DNA of 64,000 nt from Kiritimatiellia bacterium (GTDB lineage: Bacteria; Verrucomicrobiota; Kiritimatiellia; RFP12; UBA1067). This document shows, piece after piece, positions 46,180-56,500 of this stretch. Within the stretch, counting starts at the first letter, position 1. Each line of letters opens with the position of its first letter. The notes beneath the pieces were generated by a model. That model worked only from the letters and a program-made list of their open reading frames with translations. It was not told where the DNA came from and did not search any database. The position numbers and the translations under genes are program-made. The stretch spans positions 35,116 through 99,115 of the forward strand of contig JAFWKK010000036.1 in NCBI GenBank assembly GCA_017514235.1, read 5' to 3'.

Positions 46180-46188
46180 TGATATAAT
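46180..46188 (+). promoter_or_regulatory. extended -10 promoter of the FAD oxidoreductase
   Basis: TGATATAAT, 56 bp before the GTG start. Upstream, at about 46069-46092, AATTCTT is repeated three times. Confidence 0.5.
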
Positions 46189-46244
46189 ATGCCTGTCGGC
46201 AGTTCAATGGAAAACTATTACTTCCAAAGTAACATTCGCAACCA

Positions 46245-47597
46245 GTGAACAGGCGAGACTTCATCAAGAACTTCACGTGCGGCGCGGCGTATGGTGCGTC
46301 GGCTGACGTTCGCAGAACCATACGCGCCAATGTGTGCGTGGTCGGCGGCGGGCCGGCCGGCTTCGTCGCTGCGATTGCTGCAGCTCGGAGCGGAGCCAAG
46401 GTAACTCTCGTAGAATCGTTCGGCTTCCCGGGCGGCATGGCGACTGCGGGCCTCGTCGGGCCGATCTCCAAGTTCAATTTCGGCGGGAAGAGGGTCGTCG
46501 GTGGAATCCCGTGGGTATTCGTTGAGCGGCTTGCCTCGCTTGGCGGGGCCATTGTCGACCTTCCGAAGGGCAACGTTCCTTTCGAGGCTGAAGTCTACAG
46601 GCGTGTTGCGCGGGAGATGCTGGAGGAGGCAGGCGTCAAGTGCCTGTGGCAGACGTCCGTCTGCGGCGCGCCGCAGCTGTCTGTCGGCGGGGCGATCAGC
46701 GCCGTGACGCTTTCCACCGCAGGATTCCTGTCGAGGCTTGAGGCGGACGTCTTCATCGACTGTTCGGCGTCCGGTGCGCTTGTGGGCTATCATGGTTTCG
46801 GCGGCTTCAGGTCGGCTAAAGGTGCGGCCCAGCCGCTGTCGCTGTGCTTCCATCTTGGCGGTGTCGATACGGCTAAGGCGCGTGTACTCGTCAGGAACGA
46901 CAACGAACGTTCGGCGAATCCCGTCCTAAGGGCGGCGCTGGAGAAGGCGATGAAATCGGGGCGCATAAGGTCGTTCGGCGGACCGTGGGCTGTGTGGGGG
47001 AGCACGATACGTCCGGGATTCGTCAGCGTGAACGCGACGCGCACGGCGGCGGACGTCACGGACCCAGTGGAAGTGGCTGAGGCGACGGCGCTTATGCGCA
47101 GGGAGATCCCTGAGATAGTCGATGTCATTCGTGGCGCGGATCCCGCGTTTCGCGACGCTTACGTATCGCAGACGGCGGCGACGAGCGGTTTTCGGGAATG
47201 CCGCGAGCTTCACGCGCTGCATCGCGTCACGGCGATGGAGTTCGTCTCGGGCCGATATCCTGACGACACAATCGCGCTTGCCGCGCACCCGATGGACCGC
47301 CACTTGGCCGGGTCCAGCGGGCAGAGCCTCTCGTTCCTCGAGAAGCCAGGGGCTGTTCCGCTGTCGGCCCTGATTTCAGCAAAATGCCCGAACCTTCTTG
47401 CGGCCGGAGGACTTGTCGCGGCGGAGCCGGCGGCGTTCGCCTCGATCCGCGTGCAGGCGCAGTGCATGGCGACCGGCCAGGCGGCTGGGGTCGCGGCGGC
47501 GATGGCGTCAGCAGGCGACGTCCGGCGACTTGACCTTGCGGCTGTCCGCAGCCGCTGCGAGGACATGGGAGCTGTCACGGACTTCCGCCATCGATAA
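46245..47597 (+). CDS. FAD-dependent oxidoreductase (FAD_oxidored family)
   Basis: 450 aa from GTG 46245. Rossmann FAD site VCVVGGGPAGFVAAIAAARSG near residue 30, GFPGGMATAGLVGP typical of the FAD_oxidored family, and a C-terminal NLLAAGGLVAAEPAAFASIRVQAQCMATGQAAG closing FAD contact. The N-terminus MNRRDFIKNF is a twin-arginine-type motif, as often found in this family, but the following hydrophobic stretch is short, so export is uncertain. Substrate unknown. A lone gene with its own promoter. Confidence 0.83.
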   Translation: MNRRDFIKNFTCGAAYGASADVRRTIRANVCVVGGGPAGFVAAIAAARSGAKVTLVESFGFPGGMATAGLVGPISKFNFGGKRVVGGIPWVFVERLASLGGAIVDLPKGNVPFEAEVYRRVAREMLEEAGVKCLWQTSVCGAPQLSVGGAISAVTLSTAGFLSRLEADVFIDCSASGALVGYHGFGGFRSAKGAAQPLSLCFHLGGVDTAKARVLVRNDNERSANPVLRAALEKAMKSGRIRSFGGPWAVWGSTIRPGFVSVNATRTAADVTDPVEVAEATALMRREIPEIVDVIRGADPAFRDAYVSQTAATSGFRECRELHALHRVTAMEFVSGRYPDDTIALAAHPMDRHLAGSSGQSLSFLEKPGAVPLSALISAKCPNLLAAGGLVAAEPAAFASIRVQAQCMATGQAAGVAAAMASAGDVRRLDLAAVRSRCEDMGAVTDFRHR

Positions 47598-47624
47598 ATC
47601 GTTCGTCCGCGTTGCCCGTGCATT

Positions 47625-47633
47625 TGGTATAAT
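47625..47633 (+). promoter_or_regulatory. extended -10 promoter opening the defence island
   Basis: TGGTATAAT, 23 bp before the 'subunit M' gene start. Confidence 0.5.
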
Positions 47634-47656
47634 GTCGCTTAAAGAGCGGATGACGG

Positions 47657-48712
47657 ATGAGGGGCAAATCGACAGATTGCGCACTTGCTCGCGACATACT
47701 GGAATGGAACGTTCCAGAAGAGGTTCTTGCGGTCTTGCTGAAGGACCGCTCGACGGGGCGTAATCTCATCTGGGCGACGGACGACTACGTCGCGCGCGGC
47801 AAGGGCTTTGGCGCGAACGATGAAATACAAGTCGCGCAGATCGCGGACAAGGACCATCCTGTTATTCGCCCCCGCGTTGACAAGAATGCTGAGGAACAGC
47901 GGCAGCGTTCGGTCAAGCGCGCGGAAGTGTTCACGCCGTCGTGGATATGCAACAAGCAGAACAACCTTGTCGATGCCGCGTGGTTCGGGTGGAAGAAACC
48001 CGATTCTAGTCCGTTCAACACTGAAGTCGCCAAGTTTGATCCCGAAACCGAGTTCGGCTGGAAATCGACCTGTGGCAAGAGTATAAAATTCCCCAAAGGC
48101 AAGACTTGGCAGGAATATGTCAAGGCACCGCGTTTGGAGGTGTCGTGCGGGGAGGCTCCGTATCTTGCAAGCAGATATGACACGGTGAGTGGCAGGATCA
48201 TTCCCGTATGCGAACGCATCGGGCTGCTGGATCGCAAGCTGCGCGTCATCACGGAAAACGTCGGCACGATCGATCCGCAGGACTGGCTGTATTACGCCAA
48301 GCGTGCGGTTCAGAGCATCTATGGTTTCGACTGGCAGGGCGACAACGTCCTGCTCGCACGGGAAAATGTCCTGTTTACGGTCGTGGAAAGCTTCAACGCA
48401 GATTTCTTCGGGGACGAGAGTTCGTGTCTGAATTGGACGACGAAGTCCCTGCTTGAGTTTGCCGAGATCATTAGCTGGAACATCTGGCAGATGGACGGAA
48501 TCAAGTACGTCGTGCCGATGAGCTGCAAGCCGAAGGTGACGAAAGAAACGCTTCTTGACGGAACTGTTGAAACGCATATTGAAGAGTGCCCCGGTTGCAG
48601 CAAGAAAGGAAATCGTCAGCACTTTGGCACGTATTGCAAGGTCATGGATTGGAACGCAGGCGAGCCGGTCGAATTTAGGGCGATTGCCGAAAACGGAGGT
48701 GGACATGGCTAA
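47657..48712 (+). CDS. 'restriction endonuclease subunit M'-type protein
   Basis: 351 aa. Conserved segments match a family commonly annotated as restriction endonuclease subunit M in gut Bacteroidota: ILEWNVPEEVLAVLLKDRST, IWATDDY, RAEVFTPSWICNKQNN, CGEAPYLASRYDTVSG, DRKLRVITEN, GFDWQGDNVLLARENVL, IISWNIWQMDG. The WQGDN and AEVFTP segments resemble type IIG/type I methyltransferase-associated blocks, but I see no SAM motif (FxGxG), so catalytic methylation is doubtful. Its end overlaps the DUF1016 gene by 8 bp. A short copy of its 5' end recurs at 49894. Confidence 0.7.
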   Translation: MRGKSTDCALARDILEWNVPEEVLAVLLKDRSTGRNLIWATDDYVARGKGFGANDEIQVAQIADKDHPVIRPRVDKNAEEQRQRSVKRAEVFTPSWICNKQNNLVDAAWFGWKKPDSSPFNTEVAKFDPETEFGWKSTCGKSIKFPKGKTWQEYVKAPRLEVSCGEAPYLASRYDTVSGRIIPVCERIGLLDRKLRVITENVGTIDPQDWLYYAKRAVQSIYGFDWQGDNVLLARENVLFTVVESFNADFFGDESSCLNWTTKSLLEFAEIISWNIWQMDGIKYVVPMSCKPKVTKETLLDGTVETHIEECPGCSKKGNRQHFGTYCKVMDWNAGEPVEFRAIAENGGGHG

Positions 48713-49820
48713 TAAAAGGCGAAAGACATCCGATGCCGTCGAGATTGTCGAGAGCATGGAGAAAGAGCTTTACAAGAAGGTCCGCGCATACATAGCCGCA
48801 GCGCGCACGAAGGTCTATACTGTCGCAAACGAGGCGATGGTAAAGGCATATTGGAATGTTGGGCGCGAGATTGTAGAAAAGCAAGGAGGGGGCGGGAGAT
48901 CTGTATACGGAGACGGACTTGTTGATAGACTTGCGATAAAGCTTACAGCGGAATTCGGACCGGGATATACACGCGTCAATTTGTTCTACATGAGACGCTT
49001 CTATCTAGCGTTCCCAAAAGTTCACACGCTGTGTAAACAATTGTCATGGTCACACTACCGCACTCTCATAACCGTAGAAAACGAGGACGCGCGGCAGTAC
49101 TATTTCGAGGAGGCCATCAAGTCGAAATGGAGCGTGCGGGTTTTGCAACGGCAGATTGCGACGCAGTTCTACCAGCGCTTGATTGCGAACCATGTCGCCT
49201 TGCCTTCTGCGGGGAAGCTGATAAAACGTGGTGTTCCCGACGCCAAGGATATCGTTCGCAGCCCTGCGATTCTGGAGTTCGCTGGTTTTTCAACATCTGA
49301 CTACAGCGAGGCGGATTTGCAGCGCGCGCTCGTCAAGCATCTTGGAAAATTCATGATGGAACTTGGCCGCGGTTTCTGTCTTGAACGGGAGCAGCGACCG
49401 ATTCCAATCGGCAAAAAGACGTTCCACTGCGATCTTGTGTTCTACAACTACATCGCACGGTGTTTTGTGCTGATTGATTTGAAGGTGGGTGAGATTACAC
49501 CTGAAGATATCGGGCAAATGCAACTTTACAAGCATTATTATGAACGGGAAATGTTGAGTCCGGGCGACAATCCGCCTGTCGGGATTGTTCTGGGTTCGGA
49601 GCGTGACGATGCCGTCATCGCCTACACGCTGAACGAACACGAGCGTAACCTGTTCGCCGTCAAATACCATCTAGACCTGCCGACGGAAGAAGAGCTGCGC
49701 CTTGAGTTGCAACGTGAGCGCGCCGCCATTGAAGAGGCCATGGCGCTTCGCGCCCTGCCGCCGCCAGAGGCGGGAAAACCGCCCGTGCCTCGCAAGGCTC
49801 CGAAAGGAGGCAAGCGATGA
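48705..49820 (+). CDS. DUF1016 / YhcG-type PD-(D/E)XK nuclease
   Basis: 371 aa, ATG behind ACGGAGGTGG, overlapping the previous gene. N-terminal DUF1016-N helical domain (about 15-185: AYWNVGREIVEKQG, LSWSHYRTLITVEN) and C-terminal nuclease domain (about 200-340) with FHCDLVFYNYIARCFVLIDLK, the D-x(n)-D-L-K core of PD-(D/E)XK enzymes, and GDNPPVGIVLGSE. Family members occur in restriction or antiphage loci; target unknown. A decayed second member lies at 61187. Positions 49021-49037 carry a 7-bp-arm inverted repeat also seen in that copy. Confidence 0.86.
   Translation: MANKRRKTSDAVEIVESMEKELYKKVRAYIAAARTKVYTVANEAMVKAYWNVGREIVEKQGGGGRSVYGDGLVDRLAIKLTAEFGPGYTRVNLFYMRRFYLAFPKVHTLCKQLSWSHYRTLITVENEDARQYYFEEAIKSKWSVRVLQRQIATQFYQRLIANHVALPSAGKLIKRGVPDAKDIVRSPAILEFAGFSTSDYSEADLQRALVKHLGKFMMELGRGFCLEREQRPIPIGKKTFHCDLVFYNYIARCFVLIDLKVGEITPEDIGQMQLYKHYYEREMLSPGDNPPVGIVLGSERDDAVIAYTLNEHERNLFAVKYHLDLPTEEELRLELQRERAAIEEAMALRALPPPEAGKPPVPRKAPKGGKR
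49021..49037 (+). repeat. inverted repeat inside the DUF1016 gene
   Basis: TTCACAC-GCT-GTGTAAA: 7-bp arms with one mismatch and a 3-nt centre, at the residues VHTLCK just before LSWSH. The decayed paralogue has the same architecture at the equivalent place. Confidence 0.4.
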
Positions 49821-49864
49821 CATTTCGCCAGCCATTGGGAGGTCGTTTGATGGCCGAGTTTTTG

Positions 49865-49870
49865 TATAAT
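49865..49870 (+). promoter_or_regulatory. -10 element before the truncated copy
   Basis: TATAAT preceded by a T-run (TTTTTG), 24 bp before the ATG at 49894; the upstream promoter copied with the truncated gene. Confidence 0.4.
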
Positions 49871-49893
49871 ATCGCCCAAGAGAAGAATAGCGA

Positions 49894-50082
49894 ATGAGAG
49901 GCAGAACGACAGATAGCGCGTTAAAGCGCGACATTCTGGAATGGAACGTTCCGGAAGAGGTGCTTGCGGTTCTGCTAAAGGACCGCTCGACGGGTCGCAA
50001 TCTCATCTGGGCGACGGACGACTACGCCGCACCGGAGTGTAATGTTGCGAGAGTCACGAGTGTTGTTGATGATTTGGTATAA
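49894..50082 (+). pseudogene. truncated duplicate of the 'subunit M'-type gene
   Basis: 62 codons. The first ~44 residues are a near copy of the start of the gene at 47657 (DILEWNVPEEVLAVLLKDRS identical, also GRNLIWATDDY), including similar DNA, after which the frame runs into unrelated sequence and stops. It marks the boundary to the AT-rich operon that begins at 50119, so the rest was probably lost when that operon was inserted. Confidence 0.8.
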
Positions 50083-50098
50083 GAGGATCAGCTATAAT
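50073..50098 (+). promoter_or_regulatory. two overlapping -10 elements of the AT-rich operon
   Basis: TTGGTATAAG (about 50074-50083) and TATAAT (50093-50098) lie 21-45 bp before the ATG of the coiled-coil gene, which itself has a strong AGGAGGT. Confidence 0.5.
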
Positions 50099-50118
50099 AG
50101 TTGACAGGAGGTAAGCGA

Positions 50119-51558
50119 ATGGCAAATGAAGTTGAAGTGCAGACAAAGAACGGCGAGAGCAAAGCCTTGCAATTATTCGATCCGTTGAGTAAGCCGAAGA
50201 AATTGGTTGTGGCGGTACTCGTCGTTGGCATGGTCGCTGTTATGGTCTTGGACTTTGCGGCGTTCCATTGGTTATACACGGAGTATTTTAATTTCACGGC
50301 AACTAAAGCCGAAAGGATGCAGGAACTTTCTGACATAAAGGCGCGGTGTGCTGAAACGGAACGCGAAAGCCAGAAACGGATACTTGCAGCAGCGGATGAG
50401 TTTTCACGGAAGCGGACTGCCAATGAAGAATCCTTAAAGAAACGCAATAGAGAACTTGAAGAAGAGCTTACTAGAAAGAAGCAAGATTTTGCAACTCTCA
50501 TAAAAGGTTTTAAGGAGAGGTTCGACGCAACGACAAATGAATTGGCAAGTGCAATTCAGGCTCAAAATACGGAGTTGCAGCGATTGATGAAAGAGAAAGA
50601 ATCTCTTGCGGACATGTCGCGGCAGTACGAATCCATTAGCAATGCCCTCGTCAGAGCTAGAGATGAGCGAGACAAGGTAATGCGTCTTGCGCGTGAGGCG
50701 CAGGACACTTTCAATGAATGGAATGGTAAGATTGGAGCCGCGAAGTCAGAACTGTCACGAATTGAAACGGAGAAAGTTTCGTTGCAGAATGAGTTGCAGA
50801 AACTTGAATCCTCCACAAATAACTCAGCGCTCTTTTTGTCAGCCCTACGTAATGAAGAGAAGATTGGTAAGGGGCGATTGGTTGCACTTGCTGCCGAACT
50901 TCAAACCGCCTCGAATGAGCTGACAACTGCTAACGCAACTCTATCTGACATTCGCACGGACATCGTGACGAAGACATCAGAGCGGAAGATTGTGGAAACG
51001 GCAAGGGATGATGCAGCTAAGGCACAAAAGGATGCCGAGAAGAAGCGTGACAACGCGCAAGGCGAATACGAAGTTGCAGAAAACAAGCTGGAGCAAATGA
51101 GAGGCGAACTAGAAAAGATGGCTAATGCTACAAACAATGCCGTAATAAAACTTGAACAAATCAAGGGTGCAATAGAAGTTCAAAAAGCAACGATGCAATC
51201 GGCTCGTATTGAATTGCAGAGCATTTCTAACAAAATCGAATTGGCAAACATGCGACTGACTGAGATTGCGCGGCAGACAGGGACGGCAGAACGTGAACAA
51301 AAAAGAATCGCCTTAGAGACAGCGCAATGCGAGAAGGATAAAAATGAAGCACTTGACAGTAAGCGCGAAGCGGAGTCGTTGCGCGACAAGGCAGTTTCCG
51401 AAAAGGAACTTGCCGAGAAGCGATTAAAAGAACGCAAACCGGAGATTGAGGCACAGATTGCTGAAATGGAAAAACGTCTGAGCGCTCTTAAGAAAGAGGT
51501 TTCGAAAGCGGAGCAAAAGAAAGCTGATGGCGATCAGACGAAAGGAGAAACGAAATGA
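50119..51558 (+). CDS. membrane-anchored coiled-coil protein, first gene of the island operon
   Basis: 479 aa. ATG 50119 lies six bases behind AGGAGGT. A cytoplasmic N-terminus of about 28 residues is followed by one membrane helix (about 29-51: LVVAVLVVGMVAVMVLDFAAF) and then a nearly continuous Glu/Lys/Arg/Ala-rich heptad region to the end (about 60-479). No enzymatic domain is visible. It overlaps the McrB-like gene by ATGA, and that protein has the same anchor-plus-coil plan, so the two probably form a joint membrane-based coiled-coil assembly. Codon use is more AT-rich than in the preceding 50 kb. Confidence 0.75.
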   Translation: MANEVEVQTKNGESKALQLFDPLSKPKKLVVAVLVVGMVAVMVLDFAAFHWLYTEYFNFTATKAERMQELSDIKARCAETERESQKRILAAADEFSRKRTANEESLKKRNRELEEELTRKKQDFATLIKGFKERFDATTNELASAIQAQNTELQRLMKEKESLADMSRQYESISNALVRARDERDKVMRLAREAQDTFNEWNGKIGAAKSELSRIETEKVSLQNELQKLESSTNNSALFLSALRNEEKIGKGRLVALAAELQTASNELTTANATLSDIRTDIVTKTSERKIVETARDDAAKAQKDAEKKRDNAQGEYEVAENKLEQMRGELEKMANATNNAVIKLEQIKGAIEVQKATMQSARIELQSISNKIELANMRLTEIARQTGTAEREQKRIALETAQCEKDKNEALDSKREAESLRDKAVSEKELAEKRLKERKPEIEAQIAEMEKRLSALKKEVSKAEQKKADGDQTKGETK

Positions 51559-53549
51559 CAAATCAGTTCTTTGCGGCAATGGTGCTTGATCCGTTCGTCG
51601 TTTACATCATTGGAATGTCTCTCGTAGTCATCCTTGCGGGTATCTTCTGTCTATCGATTTGGTACTATATCAAGGCAAAAGACCTTGCGCCTCGATTGCA
51701 GACGATTAAGACTTTGGAGGATGTCATTGCTAGATTGCAAAAGGAAATCCTCGAAAAGGAACAAAAGTTAAGGGACCTCCAACCTAAAGTTGTAGAAGCA
51801 GAATTGAAAATAGAACGTGGCAAGCAGGCGGAAGAGTGGCTTGAGAAGGCGAAAGAAGAAATCGAAACCACCCAGAAGCTACTTGCGGCTATTCGTGAAG
51901 AGTTTGAACGTGCCAAGGTTCAGCTTGAAGATTTGAAACGACAGATTTCCGAACGTCAGCAACAATTGGTGGAACTTGAAAAGAAAGCTGTAGAGGCAGA
52001 GAAGTCGATTGAGGACTTACGCAAGGAGAACGGCGAACTGACAGTCCAGGTTCCGCGTCTCCGCGCTGAAAAAGCCGAAATAGACAAGGAAGTAGAATCG
52101 GCCAAAGCGGAAAAGGAAAAACTCGAAACGGAGCTACGGAACCTTTGCGAAAAAGTCGCAGAAGCTAAAGGCGAACTTGAACGGTTGAACGGACAAATCG
52201 CCTCGAAGAAAGACGAACTCGAGCGTATTACCGAAGAAGTCGGCAAGATGCGAGGCGAAGTCTCCGCCCTGAAGGGCGAGGCTAATGTTGCCCGTGAGGT
52301 TATTGCCGAATTGGCGAATCGGCGCAAAGAGCAGGCTGAAAAGTGGAAGAACCTTGATGCTCCTGTCGTGAACGAAGCAACTCTTCGCAAGGCCGCTGAG
52401 GAGGTTGACGAAAAGAAGTGGCTTGAAGATTTCACAAATAGCCTTGAACCTCACGGATTCGTGTTTGACGAGCGTGCCATTCGCGCCTTCCACACGGGTC
52501 TCAAGTGCGCGACGCATACGCCTCTTGTCGTTCTGGCGGGCATATCGGGGACTGGCAAGAGCCTTTTGCCGGAACTCTACTCAGCGGCACTCGGCGCGAA
52601 CTTCCTTTCTGTTCCAGTGCAGCCCCGCTGGGACAGCCCGCAAGACCTTTTCGGCTTCTACAATTACATGGAGGGGCGCTATAAGGCGACGGAATTGGCG
52701 CGTCTTCTCTGGCAATTCGACATCTATAACAACCCTGCGGCAGAGGAAAAGTGGAAGAGCGGCGGATTGCCGCTTAACTTGGTCTTGCTAGACGAAATGA
52801 ACATCGCTCGCGTTGAATACTACTTCTCCGACCTCCTGAGCAAGTTGGAGACGAGAAATGGCATCAATGCGGATAAACATGACGAACGGCGCAAGGCGGA
52901 AATCGAGTTGGAGTGCAACGCGGCAGACGATGTAAAGGCAATGCGTCGCCTCTTCGTATCGCCGCACACGCTCTTTGTCGGGACGATGAACGAGGACGAA
53001 AGCACCCAGATGCTTTCCGACAAGGTCATTGACCGGTCAAACGTCTTACGGTTCGGGAGGCCGGGTATTCTTGCAAACGCAACGGTAGGAACGCAACGCG
53101 AGCCTGACAAGAGTGGCTTCGTGGACGAATGGGAAAATGGCAAGCGGCGCCTTTCGGCCAACGGTTGGGACAAATGGTGCGTTTCGTTGGCAATGGCCAC
53201 AGACGGGCGAGAAGACATGAGATTCCTGCACGACACGCTTCTTCCAGTTGGCGAAGCTCTTGACGGTGCGGGCAGAGCCTACGGATTCCGTGTTGATCAG
53301 GCGATGAAGCTCTATGTACTGAACTACCCTGGTAACTATCGTGAGGCGGTTTCTGATCAGATTGAAATGAAGATTCTGCCAAAACTGAATGGCATGGAGT
53401 TGCAGAATCCTTACTTTGCGACAGTGAAACGGGCTCTCTCTGACGCCATCGCCAAGACAAGTGACGCGAAACTGCAAAACGCGTTCGAGGAAGCCTGTCG
53501 GCAGGATACAGGGACAACCTTCTTCAAGTGGCGCGGCGTTATGCGATGA
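51555..53549 (+). CDS. membrane-anchored coiled-coil McrB-like AAA+ ATPase/GTPase
   Basis: 664 aa. Membrane helix at about residues 13-36, long coiled coil (about 45-285), then an McrB-like AAA+ domain (about 300-640): Walker A LAGISGTGKS near 328, Walker B LVLLDEMNIARVEYYFSDLL near 411, and the sensor-1 segment GTMNEDESTQMLSDKVIDRS near 477, which corresponds to the McrB-clade MNxxD signature linked to GTP use. Known McrB hexamers drive a McrC nuclease; here the partner gene overlaps by ATGA. The membrane anchor is not part of classical McrB. Confidence 0.85.
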   Translation: MTNQFFAAMVLDPFVVYIIGMSLVVILAGIFCLSIWYYIKAKDLAPRLQTIKTLEDVIARLQKEILEKEQKLRDLQPKVVEAELKIERGKQAEEWLEKAKEEIETTQKLLAAIREEFERAKVQLEDLKRQISERQQQLVELEKKAVEAEKSIEDLRKENGELTVQVPRLRAEKAEIDKEVESAKAEKEKLETELRNLCEKVAEAKGELERLNGQIASKKDELERITEEVGKMRGEVSALKGEANVAREVIAELANRRKEQAEKWKNLDAPVVNEATLRKAAEEVDEKKWLEDFTNSLEPHGFVFDERAIRAFHTGLKCATHTPLVVLAGISGTGKSLLPELYSAALGANFLSVPVQPRWDSPQDLFGFYNYMEGRYKATELARLLWQFDIYNNPAAEEKWKSGGLPLNLVLLDEMNIARVEYYFSDLLSKLETRNGINADKHDERRKAEIELECNAADDVKAMRRLFVSPHTLFVGTMNEDESTQMLSDKVIDRSNVLRFGRPGILANATVGTQREPDKSGFVDEWENGKRRLSANGWDKWCVSLAMATDGREDMRFLHDTLLPVGEALDGAGRAYGFRVDQAMKLYVLNYPGNYREAVSDQIEMKILPKLNGMELQNPYFATVKRALSDAIAKTSDAKLQNAFEEACRQDTGTTFFKWRGVMR

Positions 53550-56500
53550 CAGAGATGGCCCATAGATTCCCGTTTCGCGAGTACCTCCGTCTTCAGGGCG
53601 CGATGGCCGCGAAGCCGCCGCAGGATGATGAATACGATGAATTCATTCTGAAGGTCTGGGTGTTTTTTGACCTTCGTGTGCGAGCAGAGGACTATTTCAA
53701 CGTTCATCCATACGTGGCGAAGAACGCACAAGGGGCATTGCCACTCCCTTGGTGTGAGATCAAGTCCGCGTTTGAAAAATCGGGGCCGCCAGAAACTGTG
53801 CTGACACTCATCGCCAAACGGCATTATGGGACGATAGATGCCATTGTCGGAAACATACGCAAGGTGCTTGCGCGGGAGCGCAGCAAAGTGCCAATCGGGC
53901 GTGTCCAGCAAGTTGATTCGCACTGTTTGCGGTGGCTTACACGACAGCCCGGCTATTCGCCAATTGAGAAAGCGGGGGCGAGGCAGGAGATTCTGGGCGT
54001 CGTGCGACGCGAAAATTTCGACACGCTTGAAAATCGGGTGCTTAAGGACTTTCTACGACGTTGTCTCGCTTTGTCATCTGTGTATTTGCGTAAGAATGAT
54101 AAAGTAGAATGGGGAAAAGAAGCGACAATTATCGCGGTTAGGCGTTTCAAGGCACTGTGCATAGGCGCTCTGGAACGGCCTGAGTTTGAGAATGTCAAGG
54201 ACATATCATCCCTTCCGCAGCCTAACTATGTTCTCCAGCAAGATCGGCTCTACTCGCGGATATGGGACGAATATCTCACGATTCTTCGAGAAGAAGATGT
54301 TGCTGAGCGATTGTGGAATCGTAATGATGAGGTTGCTGACCTTTATAATAAACTGCATGGTAAGATATCCTTGCAATGCTCACCTTGTGCTAAATATGAC
54401 ACTCCAATCTGGTTCAATCACCTTGACGGACATAATTCCATAGTCGAAAACCCGATATGGGATAACGAACTTCTTGCGACACCAGTCGAAGAGGCAGAAG
54501 TGGTGAAAGACGATGTTATTATCATAGATTTGACTTTCCCTTGGGATAACAGAAACGTCTTGATTTGCCCCGCCAACCATCCCAACGCACAGCCATTCAT
54601 CCAGAATCCACATCGACCAAGTCTTGAACCCGGGAAGAAAGTCTATCTTGAAGAAATACTTGCGAACAGGGATGCCGACGCGTTAGTTTCGTACTTTCAT
54701 CACTTACATGGGATACTTGGTGGTAAGAAATGGGTCGTTTTAGTCCCTGACCACTGGGATGCTGCTTGGCTTGAGCGAATCATTTGTGCTCGACCTCCGG
54801 CGTTGTTCGCACGTTCCGACATGTTCCTTCTTTGGCGCAGTGTTGCTGCGGCACTTGGATATCAGATAAAACAAAGGGAACTATCCAATGGTGAATCGCT
54901 TTTGGTTGAAGATGGATATTGCCACGATAAATACAATGCGGTTACAATTCGATTCATGAATGCCGACAATGGACGGGTTGTGCCGCAAAGAGCATCATTG
55001 CGGCTCCATGGCGAGGATGCAGTTGGGGGCGATGTTAGGTTTGTTGTTGAGAGGAACAAGGGCGATAGAGCGGTGTTGGCAAAATTGAAACGTCCCAATT
55101 CCTTTGGTTGGCGTTTTGGATGTTTGTGTGGCAATGATAGCTTACTAGTTGATGGCGCACGAGAATGTCTAAGAAGAATGTCTTTAAACGAGACACCGTA
55201 TTTTGATGAGCTAGATTCATTGGCATTAGTTGTGACCACGCGCGATGAGCGGGTCGAATTCTCAAAACCGCTCGTTAGACACACAGAACGGTGGCCTGGT
55301 GGGAAAAAGTTTATTACAGATGAGAAGCAACCTGTTGGAACTTTACATTCGGGATCTAGGAAGTTGTTACTATATCTTGCTGAAGGTAAGCCGCGAGAAG
55401 ATTTAAAGCTCAAAGAATGGAAGGCGGATTTTGACATTACCACTAAAGAAGATGCCGAGATAATGTGCCAGGTAGAGATTACGCCTGGTCAAGGGTTAGC
55501 GACAGCTTGTTTTTTCGCATCATTTCTTGAACGTCCAAAATTGATTGACATAGGATCGGCAACGCCGTCTGACATGACAAAAGTTCGCATAGAACGCGAA
55601 TTGAAGAGGCACTTTCCACCAACAATGCCTTATGTGGAAGCGAGCCATTATGCGTGGACAGGGGAGGTTCATGATCAGGTAGATGCGTTTCTCTTGAATG
55701 GCGTTCCGCCAGATGCCGCTTTATTTTACCGGGCGCAAAGTTATTGGGGACGAGTCGATCCGATAGATAGATTTTGTGAACGTAAATATGGTGAAAATCG
55801 CTTTTTTGATGCAGAGACTATGTCGCCAATCGATAAGTTGAAACGAGAGAATGTGTTTGGTAATAATCCGAGAAATCGTTTCCCGGATTCACGCGTGTCG
55901 GATTCACAATACAAAATCTTGTTCAAACGCTTGTTAACAGCGATGCAACAAGATAGGAAACGTTATTTGCGACTTCTCGCATGGACATATCAATATGATA
56001 ATGATGATTTCGAGTCTGTCAGAGCGGAGTTGTTCAGTCAGTATGTAAAGAGAGGCGTTTGCTTAACCGAGATTGAAACTTCTTTTTGCGCAAATAATTT
56101 CTCCTCTAAAGATACTCGGACGGGAATGTTACTCACGAAGGCGTTGGAGAACATTTGTAATGACATACTCCCTGATCAGAAAGATTTGCGGCTGGCGTAT
56201 AATTTAATGCAATTTCATCCGACATCAATACAGGGTAGTGAGACGGCTCTTTGTGAGCGAGCATTTAACGCTCTAGTTTCTGCATACAATTCCTATCGTT
56301 TCTTCCGAACAAATCTCTTTGGACCGGTTTGGATACATAGCGCGGAAAACACCAAGGTCGCTGGATACTTCATTAAAACAATGCTTTTCATTTTGCATAA
56401 AAGGAGATTCGATAAGGAATGTCTTGTTGGCCCTGATGGGTGGATTAAATCTACAGACGGTAACCTGTTGCCGCCCGGGCAGCTCTCTTATGAAATTGGT

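Noticed and set aside
47657-48712. True DNA methyltransferase
   Set aside because: The family name says 'subunit M', but no FxGxG or NPPY-type motif could be found in the sequence.
53528-53546. Alternative GTG start for the DUF2357-like gene
   Set aside because: It lies inside the McrB-like gene; ATG 53546 gives the same ATGA coupling used by the preceding pair.
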